Shown one piece after another: positions 40,107 to 48,454 of a stretch of DNA of 64,000 nt (positions are counted from its first letter, which is position 1; every line of letters begins with the position of its first letter). Made by a program: the position numbers and the translations under genes. Source of the stretch: Glandiceps talaboti (Eukaryota > Hemichordata > Enteropneusta > Spengelidae). The notes below the pieces were generated by a model that worked only from the letters and a program-made list of their open reading frames with translations, was not told where the DNA came from and ran no database searches. The stretch is from positions 16,860,365 to 16,924,364 of the forward strand of contig NC_135561.1 in the NCBI RefSeq assembly GCF_964340395.1. The letters run 5' to 3'.

Positions 40107-43100
40107 CAGCGTGCCATACAATCGTCCATGTATATTTCTTAGTAACTGATACCATGCACACATGACATATTGTGATAATTAATTTTCTCCGTAAAGGTGA
40201 TAATTAATTTTCACCTTTACCACCACCATTTAATGGATCGTGCATTTCGTCATTATAAACATAAAGTGATAATACGATTTACTACTTCCAATCCTGACAC
40301 GGACGTATGACGACACAACGACCCTTAATGCTTTATGACGAGCGTAAACTAAATTACAGCCTTTTAAGACCTTACAATTATAGCATACATACCTCGAGAT
40401 GATTAAGGCACAATCGCATGGTTCACATCTTGTACAAGGATTTCAGTCATATGTAAAAGGTGAGTTCATATAAAGCGCTTTCCTAAAATGTGCTCAACGA
40501 GTTTTACAGTTTTTCACCATGGTACGGACCTATAATGTGACAGCGGCCATATACTGGGGAGAATACACCTCATTTTCTGTAAGCGCGTAAGAAAAACCGT
40601 TAAAATCGCAACTTTTTATTCTACTAGTAGGTTTCCAATTAAACATGCAGAGGTTGGCTGTGGTACAATACTGGTTCAAATCTTACCTAAGGCTCTAGCC
40701 TTTCATACATAAACGACGGTGGCTGCTTAGATCGAACCGATAACTTGGAGGTTTTTTGTGTTTTTTTTAATTTTTTTTTATTTACATACAAAACAAAGAA
40801 GTACACAGCACACAAGGAAAAACAGAACGAAAAGAATATAAAGAAAGGCTAGAGAAAATTTGACTTGCATCCAAAGAGTTTGATTTTGTGGAAAAAAAAA
40901 ACAGCAGCTAAACTTCAACTAATTACGTGTTCGTATTTACACAAAATTGGTGCAAAGGTAGCCACTTCATTTGATGGAAATTTACTTTATCATTTGCCCT
41001 AGCATTAAATAGTTCTATATTATATATGTTACAAAGTAATAAATTGAATTCCCTAAAGGATGGTTTCTGTTCCTTTAATTTTACCCAGTAGATATATTTC
41101 CGAATAACTAAAGAAACAAAATTTATAATCATTCTTTCTTGTGGGTCACCAAGAATCATACATAGCTTAGACGGAAATGACGACAAACATAGCGAATTAC
41201 CCATTACATTGATAACTTCGCCCCACAGGGCCTTAGTATCCTTACATTTAAAAAGAAAGGTGTTCCAACGTGTCTGGTTCTTCTTGACAAATCCCACAAA
41301 GATATGTTGGGTACTTTGCTGGATTATAATGATGAAGTTGCCGATTTGTATAAAGAATATTATGTAAAAGCTTGAATTGGAATTCTCTTGACTTACTTTC
41401 ATTGGAAACTTTAAAACTAAGCTCATACAACTTTTTCCAATTTAGGCCAGTGAAAGTTAAACATTTCTCAAGGGTTTCCTCAGTGTTTGACTTAACAATT
41501 CTATTTTCTAAAAGTTTACTCTTTAGAACCGTCTTTGAAAGTGACTCAAACAAAATTCTTTCATTTCCAATATTAATATAGATATCGTTAGTTGAATGTC
41601 CTAACTGCTTTGCTTTTAAAAAATCTGGGATAGAATGTATCAATCCCATCCATTTCAGTTTGTGATTTAAAGTCAACCCCTTCTGTTCAAATATATGCCA
41701 TGTAACTAACGATTGGCCATGAAAAAAATCCGACACAGAGGAAAAACCCACTTCCTGGAATTTGCCATGGAACACAGACTTCCTATCTACTAAGATGTGT
41801 TTATTATTCCAAATCAACTGATCATGATCCTTGTCCCCCAAGTTATTTACTTCGGACCAAATATCCAGACACTCACCGATGAAATCTGTCAGGTACACAG
41901 GTAAAAGCGTTCTTTTAAAGTTACATTTCAATAAAAGCGGTCCCCCAACGTTCTTAATCTTATCAAGTACTAACATTTTCCAAGGGTGAATACAATCACT
42001 ACAAAATAATTGCTTAAGTATAAGAATCCTTTGAGCACTCTTAATCGTGCATTTCGTCATTATAAACATTAGTGATAATACGATTTACTACTTCCAATCC
42101 TGACACGGACGTATAACGACACAACGACCCTTAATGCTTTATGGCGAGCGTAAACTAAATTACAGCCTTTTAAGACCTTACAATTATAGCATATATACCT
42201 CTGTCGTACCAGTTCCACTCGAGATGATTAAGGCACAATCGCATGGTTCACATCTTGTACAAGGATTTCAGTCATATGTAAATAAAGGTGAGTTCATATA
42301 AAGCGCTTTCCTAAAATGTGCTCAACGAGTTTTACAGTTTTTCACCATGGCACAGACCTATAATGTGACAGTGGCCATATACCGGGGAGAATACACCTCA
42401 TTTTCTGTAAGCGCGTAAGAAAAAGCGTTAAAATCGCAACTGTTTATTCTACTAGGTTTCCAATTAAACATGCAGGGGTTGGCTGTGGTACAATACTGGT
42501 TCAAATCTTACCTAAGGCTCTAGCCTTTTATACATAAACGACGGTGGCTGCTTCGAACCGACAACTTGGAGGTTCCAAGCTGGCCAATCTACCCAATCAA
42601 CGATGTATTATAATCATTCGCACTGTTATTTGTCATAGTCTAATTATGGGTTGTCCCGTCACTGAAAACTCAGTGGTTTTCGATATCGGCAACATATACA
42701 TTACAGATGCTTGCCTCGAAAAAAATACTGATGTTCAATACGCAGAATTGTCTACATTATTTTATCTGTCTATATGAGGAGAAATAATTTCGTATCTCCG
42801 AATGTTTTCCTGAGATATCACATAGTATTCGAGTGTACTTAATTTTTGATGAGAAGCAAATATCTTGTCTAATGGAAAGCGGGCGTCTTTGTTCTTTCCT
42901 TATGTTCGATATCATTAATTAATTGTTTATCGGCCCCTTTTTGTTAGCAAAACACTTTGTTCAACACATTAGATTTTATGACTGCTATGATGCAGTAAAG
43001 AAAGGTTCTCACGCCTCTCACAGGTACGCGTCATGAAAAAAAAACATAAACTGCATATCACACTTATCTATACTATCATCACGCCGAAGGCAAAAGAAAA

Positions 43101-43420
43101 AAAAAGATGAATGTTTAAGAAAATCGAATCTTATTTCATGACTACGAAAAAAACGTAAGTCTTGTCAATTTACAAATTGATAGCTTTGGGATATTGTTCG
43201 GGCGAAGTCACCGTTAAATGCACTCTAAAAGTGCTTTCCATACATGTAAATCCATATAATCGATTATGTATTTTGATAATAGAACAGCTCACAGGCTGAA
43301 GGAGAGTTTTTACTTCTTGCCATGTCAAAGGTTATGTTGCACTGATGACAATTACAGACGTGTTCTTGACACTTAGCTAAAATGTATATGCAAAGACAGC
43401 GCCGACACACTCGCCTTGTA

Positions 43421-43464
<44 letters not shown>

Positions 43465-43655
43465 TACATCTATATAATTATCGTGTACGTTTTATTTTTG
43501 AGCAAAAGGCAATGTTTCCTTTGACAGCTATGTGTGTTTTGTTTGTTTCGTGAACGTTCTATGTATGTATGTATGTATGTATGTATGTATGTATGTATGT
43601 ATGTATGTATGTATGCATGCATGCATGCATGTATGCATGTATGTATGTATGTATG

Positions 43656-43689
<34 letters not shown>

Positions 43690-46600
43690 TGTTCCCAATA
43701 TTTTGTGTTTGGCGATGAAATCAAAACATAACAACCATTGCACATATATGAAACTGTAACTTAGTCATTAATTGTGTGATTGTATACCCATGTTCTACCG
43801 TATAACGTTAACATATGTATTGAGTGTATTTCAGTAGTTAGTTACTACATTGAGCGCTCCATTTGTCATTGTATAAGGTTAGGATGCCTAAATAATTTGA
43901 TAACATATAGAGACAACATGTACAGTCTTTTCAAGGTATTATTCTTTTCACAAAACTCCAGAAATGTGTGTAAGAAAGAAAATAATGATTAGTTTATATG
44001 TAGTGCGAATACTAGTCTCGTAAAGAAGTTTATTGACTTGACAGGATTGAGGTATTGTGGCTATGTATGAACAGAGTTAGTCTTTTGACGAGGTAAAAAA
44101 AAACTAATCTCAGATCTAATGAATTTAAACAAGTGTAACTACCTATGGTATACATGTACATGTATGTCGCGCCAATGCTGACTTGAAGTGAAAATTGACA
44201 TACTATAGTAAATGCGGCGTTCTTTCTCTCGTCGTGTCGTCAACCAGGGCTATTAGCCTTGAGCACGTTTGAGACCATCATTACTTAACAAATTAACCTA
44301 TGTAGAGGTTTAAATGTACAAATATGGAGATCATGGGATACAGGGTTGGTCTATCCCCCATATGCGCTTCGCAGACTGCAGGGATTATATATGCATCCCA
44401 GAGAGTTGACGAAATGTAAATAGCTGACGAAACTTGCACGATGAAAGAATTACTGTGAAACGTGAGGGACCTCCAAACGTGCAGTGAAAATACGCGTTAC
44501 GAATATAATTCTTGTAAAGAAAGTATAAACAATTTTGTTTTTCAAAATAATTAATTCACCCTTTTCTTAGTATTCAATAGCTTCATTTTAATGAGCTTCA
44601 TATTAAAAACAATCACAATTCGTTTGAAAAATGTCGAGGAAAGGACTGGAGAAGATGAGTTCAAAATGTTGAATTAACATGTGAAGTTGGAAATTGAAAG
44701 GTCTGGCGAATAGTTGTATTGCATCATAGCCTTTGCCGCTTTACGGAATAACGTATGCTTTTTCTAAGAGGGTGCGTATTTGTAATAATGGTTATTATCA
44801 CATAAATACGTGTATATCTTCTACTGTGTGACGTCAAACAGGGGTGATTCCAGAGCATATCACCCCTGTTCTACCTAACTATTTGTTCTCCGTATTGTTC
44901 GAGTGTTCGTGTCAATCCTACGCTACGATCAAGTTTATCGTAATTATGTGCTTTCAAAACGTAAATGCATACATTACGTTACATATATCCTTGGATGGCA
45001 TGAGTTTGATACGTAGAAGTCCTTTTATTTTTATTTGATACATTTTATTCTATTTAAAATCACGTACGTTATCGATGTAGCAGCCGGCAAGCTTACTTCT
45101 GATTTTCCATCGAGCTCAGATCTACGAACTTACACAACCCGAGAAAATATGATTAAAATGACGGCACAAAAGTCGTATTCAGACAATTCTACTTACGTTT
45201 CAAACTAAATTCGATATTACATGTACATCGCAAGGTTATAACCGACAATTTTGGTTGAGAAACCACACAACCGATACCATACATATGGTAAGCTTGACCT
45301 CGCGACAGGTCACGCGATTATGTAATTTGCATAGCCATCGGGCGCCATTTTTTAATACCCTCGCGATAAAGAATATAGTGCATTGAAATCATGCAGTATT
45401 CGTAAAATACAATTTAAAATTTTAGAAAAATACGGGGAAATACTTAGTTATGTGATAAATATATAATTCCATGAAATCAATGTTAGTTTTACGTCATAAT
45501 GCTCCTCGTATGATTCCGCGGCCTACCGGCTCGAATTTGTATTAGTCCGGGGAATCATACTCGGAGCATTATGACATAAATCTAACATTGATTTCATGGG
45601 ATTATATATAAATATAGAATGGAACAGGTGTCGTACAGCACAGGTATATTGTCTCTGTGGTTATAATGTTTAGCAATTTAAAATAAATACATTTCCGTCT
45701 GACAATATATGAAGGCGTCTGATATTGGTATTTCAGTGATGTAAAAAGTAATTAAAGACGTCTATTACAAACAAAAATTTTAGCGACTCAATTCACCTTT
45801 TAGGAAAATTACTTCTTCCTCTTCAAGTTATGTATTGAGTGCTTCTTCAATCCGAAAAAAATGGCCTTTAATCTGTTTTTCATTAGCCGTTATAACATTT
45901 TGTAACTTCAAGACCAACTGAAAGACGAGAATTTTACTTGAAATGCGATTTTTCTATTTTGTAATGAACAACTTGATTATTTCTCTCCGTGTTTTCATTA
46001 CGTTCTATGCTTACTATTACTACAACAGATGAGTTGCTCGCGATTACAACAAATCCGTCGCTATTCATGGTCATCATTTTTCATGCATACAGCGATTTAA
46101 ATAATATATTCAACAAGAATCAAGATGTCGTGCATACCTTTTACAACGTAAAACGTAAACTCCGATTTATTTTCCTCTTTATTTGTAAATTGTGTTTTTT
46201 TTTCATTGTAAATGGATCAATTAAAATTATATCTTCGTTATTTTTAAATTGAACACTTGTTACTGTAAATCGTACCGGGGAACCCCCCCCCCTTTTTTTT
46301 TAACCCACCCTCTATAGTGTGTGCACACTGGTGTTTGTTTGCTGATATACTCGCTAAGTATACAGTGTAATTTCATAATCTATAAATAATGTATGTGGAG
46401 ACAACTTGATATCATCAGACCGATAAGACTAATCTCCCAATCAACTGTGTTTATGACATTAATATGACATTCATATTACAGTAATATATAACATTAATAT
46501 CGAGGATCTAATTAATCGAAAATTAAATTGAACATTACAACATTACCGTGTAAAAATACAATGTAACTGAGTGAGTAACTGATACCAATGCAGTCATATC

Positions 46601-47602
46601 AGGGTCAACACAAAATCATCAAAAATAGTCGAAAACATTACAATAGGCTGGTACTGAGTGTTTTCAAACATAAAATGTACAACAACCGTGCCGAGCACGA
46701 ACTAATATTTCAAGCCACATCGATCAACTATTATATGATCTTTAAAATATTCTCCATTTCGGTTCAAGAAATTCACATTCAGAGGTCGAGGAAACTATTA
46801 ATTTTCCACCCAAAGGTTTGAACTTAATTTTAATTTTCCCAAAAAAAAAACACACTAAACTTTACATGGTCACAACTTAGAAATATATGCAATTGAGGAG
46901 AATTCATTGTGAATAATTTTTCAGACGTTTTTTATACTGAATTAGTTATATAAACATGAACGTTAAATTCATTCAAACAGAAATAATTTGTCACATTGTT
47001 TTATGTACACTAGTACTGATTGTGTTTAAAACCACGACAAAAAATAGCTTTCTTATTATAAATGTAAATGAGAAATTACTACCAAATGCATGTCGAATAC
47101 CACTTTTATTGACTGTAAATATGGTAAGGTGTGTCGTATTAAAACGTGCGGTTAATCATTAACGATACTCATATTTTGCGGGGTACATATAATACGGTTA
47201 TGAAATTTAATATAAAACATGAATACGTACCTTCATTGCACACGGAATGACTCCACATAATATCTCCCCGAATACCCATTCTCCAGTCAGAGTTGAAATA
47301 AAGGCAAACGGTAAACAGACTAAACCTAGACTCCAGTCAGATATAGCCAGGTTTAACATCAGAACATTAAACGACCGCTTTCCTTTCCTGAGACAAGTCA
47401 TTGCACACACGACAACGACGTTTTCAATAGCAGACAAAATTACGCTGAACGCGAAAATAATTGTCAGTATGACAACAGTATGCTGGGGTAAGTGAGCGAA
47501 ACTATAGCCACCGTTTGTGTCACAATCATCGGTGTTGTTCCATTCTCCTAATGACTCGTTCCATCCTCCCGTGCAGTTTTCAAGTACGGAGCTATTTTCC
47601 AT
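13027..47602 (-). CDS. Class A (rhodopsin-type) peptide-receptor-like GPCR, four coding exons
   Basis: A seven-transmembrane receptor is assembled from exons 47602-47231, 18231-17827, 16887-16672 and 13242-13027, all joined in phase 0, giving 402 residues. In the model: N-glycosylation sequons in residues 1-24; N61 (1.50); D89 of LAISD (2.50); C116 (3.25); E140-R141-Y142; W166 (4.50); C196 in loop 2, partner of C116; P221 (5.50); CWLP 274-277; and NPIIY 319-323. C116 to R141 is exactly 25 residues, as the family numbering requires, which validates the first join. The loop-2 pattern CFIHWP and the CWLPLN motif resemble NPY/NPFF/RFamide-type peptide receptors, but the ligand is not determined. 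It should act at the plasma membrane through a G protein. Exon 4 is the least certain part. Introns are ~29.0, 0.94 and 3.4 kb. Confidence 0.88.
13715..15700. repeat. Foldback-like structure: tandem ~150-170 bp units in inverted arms
   Basis: The left arm (about 13715-14665) has six related units anchored by CACCCAAAATTGACATTTTT-like sequence at about 13724, 13893, 14047, 14196, 14365 and 14521. They alternate between a type with AAGATCTTGG(A/T)AGATA and a type with GGTGTCCAGTCTA, each ending in TAAATTTGACCAAAA. The right arm (about 15313-15700) has at least two units in the opposite orientation (TTGGGTGAAAAGTAAA, GTCAAATTTACTAAATATA, TTTTCCATAA). A 650-bp middle (14665-15310) shows no coding domain. 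Inverted arms built from tandem subrepeats are typical of Foldback/TU-type elements. The structure lies in receptor intron 3. Confidence 0.6.
15701..16671. other. Receptor intron 3, remainder
   Basis: It contains two copies of a GTTGCTA-GGGCGTGGT motif (about 15715-15745 and 15836-15866). The same motif recurs in the duplicated segments near 26458-26592 and 37645-37788, so it is a dispersed repeat. TATGCAAAT-type octamers occur at 16030-16060. No coding evidence. Confidence 0.5.
16672..16887 (-). CDS. GPCR exon 3: TM6, extracellular loop 3, TM7
   Basis: 72 codons. A strong pyrimidine tract (TTCTTCTTTTTTGTGCTAG) precedes the first codon. TM6 reads through FAICWLPLNVYNLF, with the CWxP toggle motif. 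TM7 reads SDSVINPIIYVF, the NPxxY motif, followed by ISDRFR. The exon then meets a perfect donor, AGA|GTAAGT, in phase 0. Reading through this donor would add VSRRKHSIYYSTFCILY and stop at 16618, so intron retention would yield a receptor with a very short tail. Confidence 0.93.
16888..17826 (-). other. GPCR intron 2
   Basis: A 0.94-kb phase-0 intron between TM5/loop 3 and TM6. The donor is AAG|GTAAGG and the acceptor GTGCTAG|GCA. It contains a dispersed repeat (17067-17340) and a CA/TA microsatellite (17344-17423). Confidence 0.88.
17067..17423 (+). mobile_element. Dispersed GGTTACCCGACCCC-family repeat, copy 1, with CA/TA microsatellite tail
   Basis: It begins ATAGGCCTAAAAAAGTTG, then TTGGTTACCCGACCCCACCT, a GTGAAGTCTCGCAAGAAA block, ACTTAAAAAGAC, a GGCTGTACATCTGATGAGAA block and CCTAAACTAGACAT. 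A (CA)n(TA)n tract follows at 17344-17423. Further copies are at 18534, 26000, 37165 and (minus strand) 52476. It is non-coding. Its class is unresolved: the ends (TAAGGCC) suggest a DNA-transposon derivative rather than a tRNA SINE. Confidence 0.75.
17827..18231 (-). CDS. GPCR exon 2: TM3 to third intracellular loop
   Basis: 135 codons. The acceptor is CAACATTTCAG|ATG and the donor AAAAAG|GTAAGG, both phase 0. The peptide runs MSQVVSIYSLTVIAMERYHV (end of TM3 with the ERY variant of DRY), RRLTFRTK (loop 2), IIWAIAFGLSCYSL (TM4), CFIHWP (loop cysteine for the TM3 disulphide), TTYAVPFLLLAICYFI (TM5 with P5.50) and a basic loop 3 (KQKARAQANKK). The frame is open 26 codons upstream of the acceptor, but that part lacks receptor features and is intronic. 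Confidence 0.95.
18534..18745 (+). mobile_element. Dispersed GGTTACCCGACCCC-family repeat, copy 2
   Basis: It starts ATAAGACCTAATAAAATTG, then CCGGTTACCCGACCCCACCT, TTGTGAAGTCTCGCAAGAAA, a GGCTGTACGTCTGATGAGAA block, CATATGGAAAACAACGGAAA and CCTGAACTAGATA. It is shorter than copy 1 because part of the AT-rich spacer after CCCACC is missing. Confidence 0.72.
18993..20180. mobile_element. TIR element with 18-bp perfect ends (TATAAGGCC...)
   Basis: The left end TATAAGGCCAGAAAAAAT (from 18993) is an exact inverted copy of the right end (to 20180). Looser inverted similarity continues inward: GTTCAACCTAGATACCCAT against GGTCAACGGGTAACCTAACC. A TATA sequence at each edge may be part of the ends or a target-site duplication. 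The 1.15-kb interior has no transposase-like frame. The TAAGGCC start is shared with the GGTTACCCGACCCC family, so they may be related. Confidence 0.62.
20346..20665. mobile_element. MITE of the GGATGAGGATT family (copy in A)
   Basis: The left end AAAGTGGCCAAATGGATGAG and the inverted right end (AATCCTCATACACATGAC at about 20640) match imperfectly. The internal GTCCTTGTTTGTAATGC and TTTTTAGCTTTTTG segments match the element at 1484-1820. The copy in B is at 30693-31013. Its left end coincides with the start of the A/B duplication. Confidence 0.65.
26000..26341 (+). mobile_element. Dispersed GGTTACCCGACCCC-family repeat, copy 3, with (AT)n tail
   Basis: It contains CACCGACCCCATCTAGCTG, GTGAAGTCTCGCAAGAAA, ACCTTAAAAAGAC, GGCTGTACATCTGATGAGAA, CATATGGAAAACAACGGAAA and CCTGAACTAGACATTC, followed directly by about 78 bp of (AT)n (26262-26340). 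The same arrangement stands in copy B (37165-37533). Confidence 0.75.
26680..26941 (+). pseudogene. LINE fragment (endonuclease-RT linker), truncated at duplication breakpoint
   Basis: A frame reads RKRRDQLKAM, DEYRKQRNFVNKLTKTMKSS and YYSKLISDKS, typical of the basic region before the reverse-transcriptase domain of Jockey/CR1-group LINEs. It is the counterpart of 37885-38137. After GCCAAAG the sequence jumps to a copy of 23491 onward instead of continuing into the RT domain. It is not functional. Confidence 0.75.
26944..28742 (+). repeat. Partial third copy A', identical to 23491-25289
   Basis: About 1.8 kb matches copy A at a constant offset of 3453 bases, with no indel. At every position checked where A differs from B (for example CCTGTAATATTAGAATTAAG against CCTGCAATATTAGAGTTAAG), A' follows A. 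It starts directly after the truncated LINE and ends at the terminus of the inverted-repeat element at 28741. Confidence 0.93.
28741..30302. mobile_element. Non-autonomous element with ~260-280 bp terminal inverted repeats
   Basis: The left end starts TTATGGCAAAATAAATCAAA and the right end is its inverted copy (TTGATTTATTTTGCCATAA). Homology continues through ACGGCTAGACTA, AACACTTGTAATGTCGC, TTTATCTGATTTTTT, TTATTTGCCGA, GTCGCCTTTTGAAC, AACAAAGTAAACATATTT and AATATACTAGCTATTAG, reaching about 29010 on the left and about 30035 on the right. The interior (~1 kb) holds a GC-rich GCGGCCG/CCGCGGCCGCGG patch near 29540-29575 and no recognisable transposase. A clear target-site duplication is not visible, because the left flank is A' and the right flank is unrelated. 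Confidence 0.82.
30303..30692. other. Unique spacer between inverted-repeat element and copy B
   Basis: 390 bp with no match seen elsewhere in the window. A short minus-strand open frame shows no domain. It ends where copy B begins with the MITE terminus. Confidence 0.5.
35022..35484. other. B-specific segment (~460 bp)
   Basis: Present between ATTGAATCCGAGATAT and TAACGCCTTGAGTAA in B and absent at the matching site in A (24695-24710). It could be an insertion in B or a deletion in A. A 93-codon minus-strand frame inside it has no recognised family. No inverted ends or target duplication were evident. Confidence 0.6.
36693..37107. other. B-specific segment (~415 bp)
   Basis: In A, AACGTACAC joins GGATATTC directly. 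In B the two are separated by about 415 bp containing two related CGACGAAAT/CAACGAAATAACGTAATC-type blocks (about 36790 and 36972). Two-base microhomology (AC) at the edges fits a deletion in A as well as an insertion in B. Confidence 0.6.
37165..37533 (+). mobile_element. Dispersed GGTTACCCGACCCC-family repeat, copy 4, with (AT)n tail
   Basis: Nearly identical to copy 3 (26000-26341), including the (AT)n tract (37447-37533), which is longer here. It was duplicated along with the A/B segment. Confidence 0.75.
37885..39140 (+). pseudogene. Degenerate CR1/Jockey-group LINE reverse transcriptase
   Basis: The basic linker (YYSKLISDKS) is followed by a broken RT reading, across frames, FRPISILPCLYKLL, QSGFRPGYSCQTSLTYFVD, IVFLDLSETFDLVNHK, GVPQGSILGPLLFLIYINDL and YADDSSLLYSS (RT active-site motif), and later SLGLYIDSALS. 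Stops and frameshifts (for example near 38230, 38495 and 38535) inactivate it. The aspartate of motif A remains, but FSKAFD-like sequence is altered to LSETFD. It is 3'-truncated at about 39140. The 5' part is shared with 26680-26941. Confidence 0.85.
39441..39488. repeat. (CATA)n microsatellite
   Basis: About 12 units of CATA, just 3' of the decayed LINE. Confidence 0.95.
40010..40103. repeat. (AT)n microsatellite
   Basis: About 47 AT units. The IYIYIY-type frames across it are artefacts. Confidence 0.95.
40191..40220. repeat. 30-bp imperfect palindrome
   Basis: GTAAAGGTGATAATTAATTT continues to TCACCTTTAC and reads nearly the same on both strands. It could form a hairpin. It lies 18 bp before the 516-bp direct repeat. 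Confidence 0.6.
40238..40753 (+). repeat. Long direct repeat, left copy (flanks LINE fragment)
   Basis: It starts TCGTGCATTTCGTCATTATA and ends CTTGGAGGTT. It matches 42045-42574 with scattered substitutions and small indels (for example GTATGACGACA against GTATAACGACA). The inner edge abuts the LINE poly-A-like tail. The two copies bracket the LINE as a target-site duplication would, but are far longer than usual. Confidence 0.85.
40754..42044 (-). pseudogene. Tx1/L1-type LINE ORF2 C-terminal fragment, frameshifted
   Basis: The minus-strand frame reads SREFQFKLLHNILYTNRQL, then CGICQEEPDTLEHLSF, then (one frame over) FKCKDTKALWGEVINV. CxxC-x8-H-x4-C is the C-terminal zinc-knuckle pattern of L1/Tx1-like ORF2 proteins. 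One extra T in a T-run at about 41250 turns the expected HLFFKC into a stop; downstream the other frame stays open to 40923. The 3' end carries a poly-A-like tail in minus orientation (AATAAAAAAAAAATT). It is 5'-truncated, with no RT domain left. Confidence 0.85.
42045..42574 (+). repeat. Long direct repeat, right copy
   Basis: The counterpart of 40238-40753. It has about 20 extra bases (CTGTCGTACCAGTTCCA region near 42200-42220) and a few substitutions. The unique flank begins CCAAGCTGGCC. Confidence 0.85.
42575..43419. other. Intron DNA, nothing recognised
   Basis: AT-rich sequence with short open frames only. No repeat partner was seen in the window. Confidence 0.45.
43420..43461. repeat. 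(TA)n microsatellite
   Basis: About 40 bp of imperfect then pure TA. Confidence 0.92.
43561..43691. repeat. (ATGT)n microsatellite with ATGC interruptions
   Basis: About 130 bp of ATGT units with a central block of ATGC units (43614-43640). CMYV/IHTY-type frames on both strands are artefacts. Confidence 0.96.
43692..45462. other. Intron DNA, nothing recognised
   Basis: No coding or repeat signal could be supported. A CpG-bearing stretch (CACGCGATTATG, CATCGGGCGCC) lies near 45300-45360, next to the inverted repeat at 45463. Confidence 0.4.
45463..45609. mobile_element. Foldback MITE-like inverted repeat (~60-bp arms)
   Basis: The left arm (CCATGAAATCAATGTTAG, then CATAATGCTCC and GTATGATTCCGCGG) and the right arm (CGGGGAATCATAC, GGAGCATTATGACATAA, CTAACATTGATTTCATGGG) are inverted copies with a few mismatches around a ~25-bp GC-rich loop (CCTACCGGCTCGAATTTG). 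The arms shade into ATATATAA on both sides. It is non-coding and could form a stable hairpin. Confidence 0.75.
45610..47230. other. 5' end of GPCR intron 1, nothing recognised
   Basis: AT-rich sequence with a C-run/T-run near 46283-46301. Open frames up to 87 codons show no domain. Confidence 0.45.
47231..47602 (-). CDS. GPCR exon 1: N-terminus, TM1, TM2, start of TM3
   Basis: 124 codons from an ATG at 47602 in good context (A at -3, G at +4). The frame is open upstream to a TAA at 47711-47713 without another ATG. The N-terminus MENSSVLENCTGGWNESLGE carries NSS, NCT and NES, with NNT just after: four possible N-glycosylation sites. TM1 contains SAIENVVVVCAM and TM2 LNLAISDWSLGLVCLPF. Loop 1 has GEWVFG and the exon ends CGVIPCAMK at donor AAG|GTACGT, phase 0. 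There is no signal peptide, as is usual for this family. A separate 5' UTR exon further upstream is possible. Confidence 0.93.
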
Positions 47603-48309
47603 ATTGATCAGCAAAGCTAAAATTACTTCGATATCTACAATTTCCTCAACGTTTAGTTCCAAGAACCAACTTGAATTTTTTTTTAGAGTAACTACTAGCG
47701 CCGGGTTCCTTTAAAAAAAAATAAGTTTATGAACTGTGCGAACACTATGGATGTCCTTCGTACGAGTGCTACAAAAGTAATACGTGTTGACGGTTCAGAT
47801 GCTCTTCTCCAACTGCTAATGATGCAACAACTAATGAAGTCAGCCTGGAATGAAGTGACTATGATGTCCCACCTACCGCCGCCTATAGTCAAAATATAAC
47901 ATATGCGTCAATGATATATTGCAGAAAAAAAATCCAATGTATATACATTACAAAATTAATTAGGATAACATTACCTATAGCTAGTTACGTTCAATCGTCC
48001 AAATTAATTGCATCATACAATAATGGTAACTGTCAGATATCGCCACATGTCATGGCTTAGTGAGATGCTGTTATGTACAGCTTGTATTTCGTTTGTTTTA
48101 AATTTGATAATTTCACTTTTTGGCAATTTCCATTGGCTTCAGGCATATACAATCGATCAGTTATCTTATGTGTTATATCTCAGATGTATTTGAGATATTG
48201 AAAGATTTCAACCGCCGTAAATTTGGTCTAAGTCGTACAATAAATGTATATAGATAACCTTTTCGGTGAATAAAATTACTGTATGAACATGTATCGTCTA
48301 CGTTATACT
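47603..48309. other. Region upstream of receptor start
   Basis: This should hold the 5' UTR and perhaps a promoter for the minus-strand receptor. No TATA box or initiator could be assigned with confidence. An A-run lies at 47712-47722. Confidence 0.4.
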
Positions 48310-48310
48310 G

Positions 48311-48361
<51 letters not shown>

Positions 48362-48372
48362 CCACCACCACG

Positions 48373-48406
<34 letters not shown>

Positions 48407-48420
48407 CCACCACCACCACG

Positions 48421-48454
<34 letters not shown>

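Larger units (their letters stand above)
18232..47230 (-). other. GPCR intron 1 (~29 kb), repeat-filled
   Basis: It runs from donor ATGAAG|GTACGT (after 47231) to acceptor TTTCAG (18232-18233), phase 0, interrupting TM3 between K124 and M125. It contains TIR elements, a large nested duplication, three LINE fragments and several microsatellites, listed separately. No other host exon was supported inside it. Confidence 0.85.

Noticed and set aside
40676-40690. GGTTCAAATC considered as a tRNA B box (also at 42495)
   Set aside because: No matching A box 30-60 bases upstream and no acceptor stem.
47247-47714. Plus-strand frames opposite receptor exon 1
   Set aside because: Shadows of the minus-strand TM1-TM2 exon.
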